From Cryptomeria japonica (lineage: Eukaryota > Streptophyta > Pinopsida > Cupressales > Cupressaceae): a stretch of 64,000 nt of DNA. Of this stretch, positions 57,279-64,000 are shown piece by piece; position 1 is the stretch's first letter; each line of letters opens with the position of its first letter. A model generated the notes under the pieces. The model had not been told where the DNA came from. It did no database searches and saw only the letters and a program-made list of their open reading frames with translations. The position numbers and the translations under genes were made by a program. The stretch lies in assembly GCF_030272615.1 (NCBI RefSeq), contig NC_081410.1:259269533-259333532 (forward strand), written 5' to 3'.

Positions 57279-57924
57279 TCAGTGAATAGAAGATAGGGGT
57301 AGGACCCCTAACTTACTTCTGAGATACTCAAAAGTGTCCCTTGGTAGTGGCTTGGTGAAGATATCTACTATTTGTTCCTTTGTGCTAACATACTCCAACA
57401 CCACTTTCTTCTCTTGAGCTTCTTCTCTAAGATAATGATATTTGATAGAGATGTGCTTTGTCTTAGAGTGCATAACAAGATTCTTTGAAATGTTAATGGC
57501 ACTAGTATTGTCACAGAATATAGTTACTGGCTTGGTAACTTTCTCATTTATACCTTCCAACAGTTGTTTGATCCATGCTATGTTGGTACAATTCAATGTT
57601 GCAGCAATGTATTCAGCTTCTTTTGTTGACTGTGAAACACATCCTTGTTTCTTGCTAAGCCAACTCACTAGTCTTTCTCCTAAAAAGAAAGCTCCTCCAC
57701 TTGTTCTTTTCCTATCATCAATGTTACCTGCTCAATCAACATTAGTATAAACTTTTAAATCAAAGTCATTTCCTTTCTGATATACTAAGCCATAATCCTC
57801 AGTGCCTTTCAAGTATCTGAAAATTCTCTTGATTGTTGTCATGTGTGTTTCCTTAGGATCTACAGAGAATCTTGCAACTATACCTACTGCATGTGCTATG
57901 TCTGGTCTGCTATGAACAACATAT
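57279..57924 (-). pseudogene. pol: Copia H RNase H
   Basis: 57668-57279 is open: WLSKKQGCVSQSTKEAEYIA, IFCDNTSAINISKN, HSKTKHISIKYHYLREEAQ, IVDIFTKPLPRDTFEYL. Upstream, to 57924, VHSRPDIAHAVGIVARFS and the next blocks are readable with a stop near 57735. Catalytic Glu (KEAEY) and Asp (CDN) are present. The first part joins RT across solo LTR I. Confidence 0.85.
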
Positions 57925-59178
57925 TTTAACGTCCTAAAATTGTGACACTTGCAATTTTGACTACATTTGGGTCTTCACGATGGTGGCGCAACGTTGAACC
58001 TGAATGGAGACCCTGAAACCTGTTTACAACACTAAAAGCTGCATTTTTCTGCACCCTGGCCTGATCCCTCCTTGCACCCTGCTGTCCTGGGAGGTGGGAC
58101 CATGGCGCCCAGTGCCCTGGTCCTTCAGGACTAGGGTGCCCAATGCCTTGGTCCCCCAGGACCATGGCGCCCAGCGCCCTGGTCCCTGGCCCTATTTTGG
58201 GCCTGGTCTCTTTTGGGCATCGGGTCTTTAAGTTTGCAATTCGAGAAATAATGTTTCCTGGTCGGCCTAAGGTCAGAAAAATCAGTCTATCAACCCTAAT
58301 TGACAAGTATATAAACTATTTTTCCTCTCCTAGAAAGGGAGGAAGGAAATAAGCAAGAGCAAGAGGCGAAAGCGATATTCAAACATTCAAACATTCAAGC
58401 ATTCAAGTATTCCTTCAAGCAATTGAGCATTCTAAGTCTCCATTCAAGGCTAAGTGTTGCATTCAAGACAAGGATTCAACCATTGAAGAGGAGATCACAT
58501 ACAACATACAACATACATTACACCTTCGCATGTAAGAATACAAACATTCTTACAACAAGGTATCAGTACTTGTTTACATTACAAACATTTACATTTACAG
58601 CATTCTCATTTCTTGGTTAATTCCAAAACCGGGGTTTGACCTAAAGGCAAACCCCTAATCCCTAACCCCCCAATCGTCCTCTCTTTTCTGTGTGTAGGTT
58701 GTAGGTACGCGGCTATAATTGAAGATCTGGAATCCTTGTGCAGAGACGAATAGATCCCCCTTCGTTTCGTGGATTTTTCGGAGGACCATGTGCACGCCGG
58801 GCGTCATCGTCCCGTCAACTTTTGTTCAAATTTGTAGGACAGCACCGTCTCGACATTTTACTGCTAATTCCAGGTCCGCAGCTTCATCCCATATCCCTAT
58901 CTCTGTTTATAAGTGAATCTTTCCTACTTTACATGCATTCCTAGTTCAGTCATTCTATCTACATTCTTTACAAAAGAGGGTATCCTCGATGTCACAACCC
59001 TTGAAACTCATTTAGAATCTAATCTTGCATTGCGTGGGATTGGATCTTGTGGGTTTCAACCCCTCTTTTGAATGTAAAGTCTCTCCTAAGTGAAAACCAT
59101 CAACCCTAGTGACCTCCCTTCTCTCTCCTTGGAGTTGGGGAGGGGAGAACAACTAGGGTTCGATTTTTCTGCTTTACA
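57925..59178 (+). mobile_element. Solo LTR I (1254 bp), TSD CATAT, in copia H pol
   Basis: Perfect CATAT flanks at 57920-57924 and 59179-59183. The ends are TTTAACGTCC (TG changed to TT) and TTTACA. Removal restores RT codons GKLQYV-VHSRPDI. TATAAACTA box near 58309 and A-rich R region show plus orientation. The tip ACGTCCTAAAATTGTGAC resembles the LTRs of G and E, so it is probably gypsy-derived. It contains a 31-bp minisatellite. Confidence 0.8.
58097..58189 (+). repeat. 31-bp GC-rich minisatellite, 3 units
   Basis: Three adjoining 31-bp units starting at 58097, 58128 and 58159, each opening GGAC(C/T)A and holding GCCCA(G/A)(T/C)GCC(C/T)TGGTCC. It lies in the U3 of solo LTR I. Confidence 0.85.
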
Positions 59179-59183
59179 CATAT

Positions 59184-60124
59184 TGTAGCTTTCCAATCAT
59201 GGATCGGTAAAGTGTCTCATCAACAGATGCAGATTCATCATTATTTGATAATTTACAGTTGGTAGTCATAAGAGTACTTAGTGGTTTTGAATCCTCCATT
59301 CCAGATTTCTTCAAAATTTCTTTTATGTACTTGGATTGAGTAATGAAAATCTCATTTTTCATTTACAGTATCTGTAAACCTATAAAATACTTTATCTCAC
59401 CGATTAATGACATCTCAAATTCTTTGCTCATTTCATCTCCAAAGTTCTTACATAAAGAGTCATTTCCACAAAAGATAATATCATCAACAAATATGGTTGA
59501 GATCAGTATTCCATTTTCATCATTCTTCATGTACATATTGTTGTTTTCACTTGTCCTTATAAAACTAATCTTGATTAAATAAGAGTGCAATCTCTCATAC
59601 CATAATCTAGGTGCTTGTTTCAGACCATATAAAGCTTTGTTCAATTTACATACATGATCTTTATTCTTATCTTTAGCAAATCCTTCAGGTTGTTCAATAA
59701 AAACTTCTTCTTCTAATATACCATTCAGAAATACAGATTTGACATCCATTTGATATACCTTGAAATTTTTGAAAGCAGCATATGCCATCGATGTTCTTAC
59801 TCCTTCAAGTCTAGCCACATGTGCAAAAGTTTCACCATAATCAATTCCTTCTTCTTGAGCATAACCTTTGCAAACTAGTCTTGCTTTATTTCGAATGACC
59901 TTGCCTTTTTCATTCAGCTTGTTTCTGAAAATCCACTTTGTACTGATTACATTTTTGTCCTTCGGTCTTGGGACCAGTGTCCATGTGTCATTCTTCTTGA
60001 TTTGATCAATCTCTTCTATCATAGAATTTATCCAATCTTCACTGTTGAATGCCTCTTTCACTATTCTCGGTTCAAATTTAGATATCAGACATGTGTTTTG
60101 TCTCAATTTGTTCCTTGTCATCAC
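59184..60124 (-). pseudogene. pol: Copia H reverse transcriptase
   Basis: Open 60124-59363, then one stop and 59362-59184. Blocks: [80 protein letters not shown] and catalytic [10 protein letters not shown], then KYFIGLQIL. The Ala of the usual KSAFLNG is Val. Nearly intact. Confidence 0.9.
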
Positions 60125-60448
60125 TGGATCATCTTTATCTCCTATAATATGACTTTATGCATGATGTCTTCTGACATACTTGGCTAATACAGGCTCGGTA
60201 GGCTTTGTATGATCTTCTTCATCACTTTGTAACTGGATATTCTCTTCATTTTCTTTAGTAGCTCTCTCGGTAGGACTTGTCGATTGAACATAGACAAATT
60301 CATCATAATCTTCTAGTTCTTTGGAGTTTCCTTCATCATTTCTTTCTGCAAATTCATCAATTTTCACATTTGCACTTTCTACTATTTTCTTAGATGATTT
60401 GATCAGACATTTATATGCTTTACTTCTCGAAGAATAACCAAGAAATGT
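60125..60448 (-). pseudogene. pol: Copia H integrase-RT linker
   Basis: After a stop at 60449: TFLGYSSRSKAY, VESANVKIDEFAE, then an acidic, Ser/Thr/Glu-rich linker (60367-60155) with DYDEFVYVQSTSP, ending KYVRRHHA before another stop. Confidence 0.75.
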
Positions 60449-61660
60449 TCATTTTTCACTTTTCTGTTCAAACTTGCCATTTCTATCATCTTTGTGTACA
60501 TAGCATCTACTTCCAAAGATTTTGAAATAACTTACATTAGGTTTCTTGTCATACCAAATTTCATTTGGTGTCTTCAAAGTTCCTTTCTTCAGTTGTACTC
60601 GGTTGAGGGTGTAAACTATTGTGCTGATTGCTTCTCTCCAGAATGTTTGTGGCACTTTATTTTCAATCATCAGGGTTCTGGCACAATCCACAATAGATCT
60701 GTTTATTCTCTCAACAATTCCATTTTGTTGTGGAGTTCTCAGTGCAGAGACTTGTCTTTTAATACCATGATCATTGTAGAATAAGTTGAACTCATCAGAT
60801 GTGAACTCTCCTCCTCTATCTGATCTAAGACATTTCAGTTGTCTTCTTGTTTCATTTTCAGCTCTTGCCTTGTACCATTTAAACATTTGAAAAGAATCTG
60901 ATTTTTCTTTTAAAAACATAACCGACATCATCCTTGAATAGTCATCCACAAATAATATGAAATATTTATCACCATAATAACTTTGAACTTTCATAGGACC
61001 ACAAAGATCAGTGTGCACAAGATCTAAAATTCCCTTAGAAGTGTAGGACTTACTTGTAAAGCTTGATCTTGTCATTTTACCCATCTGGCATCCTTGGCAC
61101 ATAGCATTCTCAGGTTTTTCAAGACTCGGTAGACCTTTTACTTGGTGCTTCTTGCTTCTTTTGATCAGATTATCAAAAATTACATGGCAAAACCTTTTAT
61201 GCCATAACCAGTCATCATCTATCTTTGCATACAAACATTTATTCTGAGTTGAGTCAAGGTGAAATGTGTTACCTTTTGTTTGTGTCCCAGTAGCAGCTAA
61301 CTTTCCATGCTTGTCATGAACTTTGACAATTCCTTTCTGAAATTCTATTCGGTAACCTGTATTGTTTAGCTGAGCTACACTCAACAAATTATATTTCAAA
61401 CCTTCAACCCAATAAACATCATTGCATCTTGCATTGTCAAGAAGTGTTATGGATCCTTTACCCTTTACCAGACATGGTGCATCATTACCAAATCTTACAT
61501 AGCCTCCATCATAGTCTTCTAACATAACAAACTTGTGTTTATCACCTGTCATGTGATGTGAGCATCCACTGTCTATGATCCAAGAATCATTAGTATTTAT
61601 GTGAGATATTAGGGCTTTTTCTTCATACCTTTCTTCATCTGATCCATCTTTGATAGCCAC
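60449..61660 (-). CDS. pol: Copia H protease, Gag-pre-integrase and integrase core (403 aa open)
   Basis: The longest pol piece of the window. Protease active site DSGCSHHMTGD at residues 31-41, intact. The HHCC zinc domain WHKRFCHVIFD...CQGCQMGK is complete. Integrase core D-D-E: LVHTDLCGPM, FVDDYSRMMSVMFLKEKSD, LRSDRGGEFTSDEF and NGIVERINRS. It ends with the copia GSRCYVHKDDR block before a stop at 60449. It lacks only the linker and RT to be a whole polyprotein, and those follow in frame pieces. Confidence 0.9.
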   Translation of the reverse strand: MAIKDGSDEERYEEKALISHINTNDSWIIDSGCSHHMTGDKHKFVMLEDYDGGYVRFGNDAPCLVKGKGSITLLDNARCNDVYWVEGLKYNLLSVAQLNNTGYRIEFQKGIVKVHDKHGKLAATGTQTKGNTFHLDSTQNKCLYAKIDDDWLWHKRFCHVIFDNLIKRSKKHQVKGLPSLEKPENAMCQGCQMGKMTRSSFTSKSYTSKGILDLVHTDLCGPMKVQSYYGDKYFILFVDDYSRMMSVMFLKEKSDSFQMFKWYKARAENETRRQLKCLRSDRGGEFTSDEFNLFYNDHGIKRQVSALRTPQQNGIVERINRSIVDCARTLMIENKVPQTFWREAISTIVYTLNRVQLKKGTLKTPNEIWYDKKPNVSYFKIFGSRCYVHKDDRNGKFEQKSEK

Positions 61661-61783
61661 TTAATCTACTTCCTCTGTATCAGTTTCATCTGATTTATCA
61701 TCATTGGATTCCTCATCAGCTATTAAGCATGACTTTCTATCTCTTCTTCTGAAGTCTCGGTGTCCTCTGTAATGATTATCTTT

Positions 61784-62780
61784 CTATCTATCATCTCGGT
61801 AATCTCTCTTTTCTATAGAATCTTTGTCAGGATAGTTAGAAGCCAAATGTCCTATCTTATTACAATTGAAACATTTCAAAGGTAGTTTTCCTTTATACTT
61901 ACCTTTGCCTCTCGGTAACCTTCTGGCTAATAGTGCTTCAAACTCTTCTTGCTTTCTAATTTCCTCATACAGTTTGTGTACTTCCTCCATGTTCTTGCAA
62001 AATCTTTCATTTGCTCCATTGTGATCCCCTTTAGTGTACTTACTCATTCTATCATTGTAATCATCAGATTCACCAATATGAAAAGAACTAAATGCAGATT
62101 CAACTTTATTTACCAATGACCCATTGTTATCAAAGTTACTTAACTCAAATGCATGTAGCTTACCAATAGTAGCATCTAAAGAAACTGGCATATTGGGTAC
62201 AGACCTCAATTTGTTGATTGCAGAGACTCGGATTGCATAAGCTGGTAGAAAGGTTCTTAACAACTTACTTGTTATATCCTTTTATTCAATGGTTCCACCT
62301 GCTCCTTTGAATTGATTGACAATCTCCTTTAGTCTTGTACTATACTAGGTTATGTTCGCACCTTCATTCATCCTCATAGATTCAAGTTGTCCTCTTAGAC
62401 TATCCACTTTTGCTCTTTGTACATGTTCATCACCTCCATACACAGATATGAGCTTGTCCCACATTGCCTTTGCATCATTGCAACCTTCTAGATCATTAAA
62501 CTCTGAATCGGTCAATGCAGATGTTATTTCAATCATTGCTTGAATATGTTATTGCTTTGCCTTTATCTCTTCCATTGTTAATGGATAGGTCCGCGGTGTA
62601 ATGAAATCATTCTCTAGATAATATACAACATATTCTCCAACTCCTGATAGGTGCAGCTTCATCCTTTTCTACCATGTAGAGAAACTTGACTTGTTCAGCT
62701 TCGGTGCATCCCTTTTATACATCTTTGGATCTTTTGCCTCAAGTACCTTTAAACTTTTTCTTCCGGAGTCCAAAGCTCTG
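61784..62780 (-). pseudogene. gag: Copia H Gag
   Basis: 62536-62345: MIEITSALTDSEFNDLEGCN, AKAMWDKLISVYGG and LRGQLESMRMNEG, the UBN2/Gag_2 domain. After stops at about 62343 and 62282 it goes on at 62263-61784: LRTFLPAYAIRVSAINKLRS, KLHAFELSNF, LLARRLPRGKGKYKG, then the zinc knuckle CFNCNKIGHLASNY, in which the last Cys is Tyr. An acidic tail links to protease with stops near 61783 and 61662. The first codons after the primer site (62780-62537) are worn. Confidence 0.8.
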
Positions 62781-62786
62781 ATACCA
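62775..62786 (-). promoter_or_regulatory. Primer-binding site, tRNA-iMet type (element H)
   Basis: Minus strand TGGTATCAGAGC, 2 nt from the LTR end. Confidence 0.85.
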
Positions 62787-62788
62787 AT

Positions 62789-64000
62789 TGATAGTTCTAA
62801 TACTTAATGTTAAGTACAAATGCCAAGCTAATAAGATGAGAGGGGGGGGGTGAATCATACAAACTTAATCTTCTCTAAAAACATCAGATTCAACCTTGGT
62901 AACATATACTTCAGTAATAAAACCAAAACTGTTAAACATGCAAACTCAAAAGCATAAACATCATAACACCAGATTTAACGTAGAAACCCAAATAGGGAAA
63001 AACCATTGTGGGATTTCGGACCCACTAAGAAATATACTCTTCTAGAGTATGCTCGGTTAAAAGCAAATCCTGTTAAAGATTACAAACACATTGCTAGATG
63101 TGACCCGGTTAAGGGATTTCCCTCAGATCTGTTAGGATCTTCACCTTGTTAGAAGTGACCTTGTTAAAGGATTTTAAACACTCAATTAGAATGTCACCTT
63201 GCTAGAGGGTTTTACAAATAAGACTATTAAGTCCACTCGGTTAAGAGATTTTCTGTCACTTTACAAAATAACAGTAATAAAAATATATCCGCAACTTCAC
63301 ATCTGAAATGCTAAAGAAGATTCTTATTTGCTCAATACAATATAGACATAGAACTAATCTTGTCCATCTGCTGGGCTCTATACTCTGTTATTCAAAATAG
63401 GTCTTCAAGCTTTAGTGCTCGGTAATCACTATGTAGCATCCCTGTGCATACAATTGCCCACATGCATTGTTTATCAACAGTTCCTTATTTATAAACAATA
63501 GCTAACCGCTTAATCTCCTTGATCACATTTCCCATGATCAATCATAGCCATTAGATCTTCAAACTTTGACTAGGTTCAATGTATCCTTCGATCTGAAAAT
63601 GTTTTACCTCATCTTGGAACTTGCATACATTTCTTGGAACTTGTTCTAGGGTATTGCGGTTCAATCTAAGCTGTAGATCTTCCTGCCAATTTTCCTTTGC
63701 CATAAATTCTTTAACAAACTTCATTCACAGCATACCAATCATTTAATCATAGCCGCTCATCAACTTCATTAAATAATGCATGTAATCATTTAATGCATTC
63801 TATTATTACTCGATTGCAACTCGGTAAATACTAAACTTCACTCGATAGACATACCACCTTCATTAACCGATAGCGATAACCTTAGGGTTTACCGACTAGG
63901 TTCCTTAGGGTTTACCGACTAGGTTCTTTGCTTGGTAACATAGTGTAGTATTAACCTTACAATCAATAACATATGTATGATATCAAAACAATCTAAACAT
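62789..64000 (-). repeat. 5' LTR of element H, cut by window end
   Basis: Matches 55356 onward from its TGATAG start to the last base of the window. Hairpins at 63008-63012/63021-63025 and 63034-63040/63044-63050. About 300 bp of the LTR are missing beyond the edge. Confidence 0.9.

Larger units (their letters stand above)
55356..64000 (-). mobile_element. Ty1/copia element H (cut by window end)
   Basis: Left LTR 55356-56872, polypurine tract, RNase H, RT, integrase, protease, Gag, primer site and right LTR from 62789 to beyond the window. Left flank AATCA; the right one is outside. Same superfamily as C but a different family, with 1.5-kb LTRs. Its pol is split by solo LTR I. The LTRs are close to solo LTR D. 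Confidence 0.9.

Overview
This window looks like intergenic DNA from a large, repeat-rich seed-plant genome. A gymnosperm such as a conifer is my guess from the density and type of elements, not something the sequence proves. I found no host gene, rRNA, tRNA or CRISPR array. Almost every base can be assigned to a retrotransposon, and many elements sit inside other elements. Most are on the minus strand, and all are broken to some degree.

Layout. (A) 1-5322: the right part of a pol-less LTR element, cut by the window edge. (E) 5323-51705: one old Ty3/gypsy element of roughly 10.8 kb of its own sequence, blown apart by later insertions. Inside E, left to right, are: G (10325-18675, a pol-less LTR element with an antisense plant-mobile-domain ORF); F (19061-20400, a solo LTR with TSD AAGTG); C (21444-36234, a Ty1/copia element with TSD ACAAG); X (about 36765-38470, a probable solo LTR); a 371-bp TRIM (40101-40471); and a LINE of about 9 kb (42557-51542, with a 15-bp TSD) lying in E's own 5' LTR. 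C itself carries B (22321-28836, a complete second copy of the pol-less family A, TSD ATTCC) in its left LTR, and D (30031-31580, a solo LTR, TSD GTTTG) in its pol gene. 51706-55355 is unclassified repeat with a long AT/GT microsatellite and a GC-rich island. (H) 55356 to the window end: a second Ty1/copia element whose pol gene is split by a solo LTR, I (57925-59178, TSD CATAT).

Relationships. C and H encode Gag, protease, integrase, reverse transcriptase and RNase H. A and B have no pol genes. They encode a short Gag-like protein (coiled coil plus CCHC knuckles) and a protein of about 1,040 codons that I do not recognise. A, B, C, D, F and H share cis-acting sequence in their LTRs: a G-tract block, a GTGGG/CCCAC inverted repeat, and a second hairpin whose stem differs between families but still pairs. 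A, B, C and H also share a tRNA-iMet-type primer site. The simplest reading is that A/B is mobilised in trans by C/H-type elements. The most interesting observations are this pol-less family with its unknown large ORF, the covarying LTR hairpins, the antisense mobile-domain ORF in G, the decayed extra ORF in the long LINE 3' region, and the nearly coincident solo-LTR insertion points in C and H.
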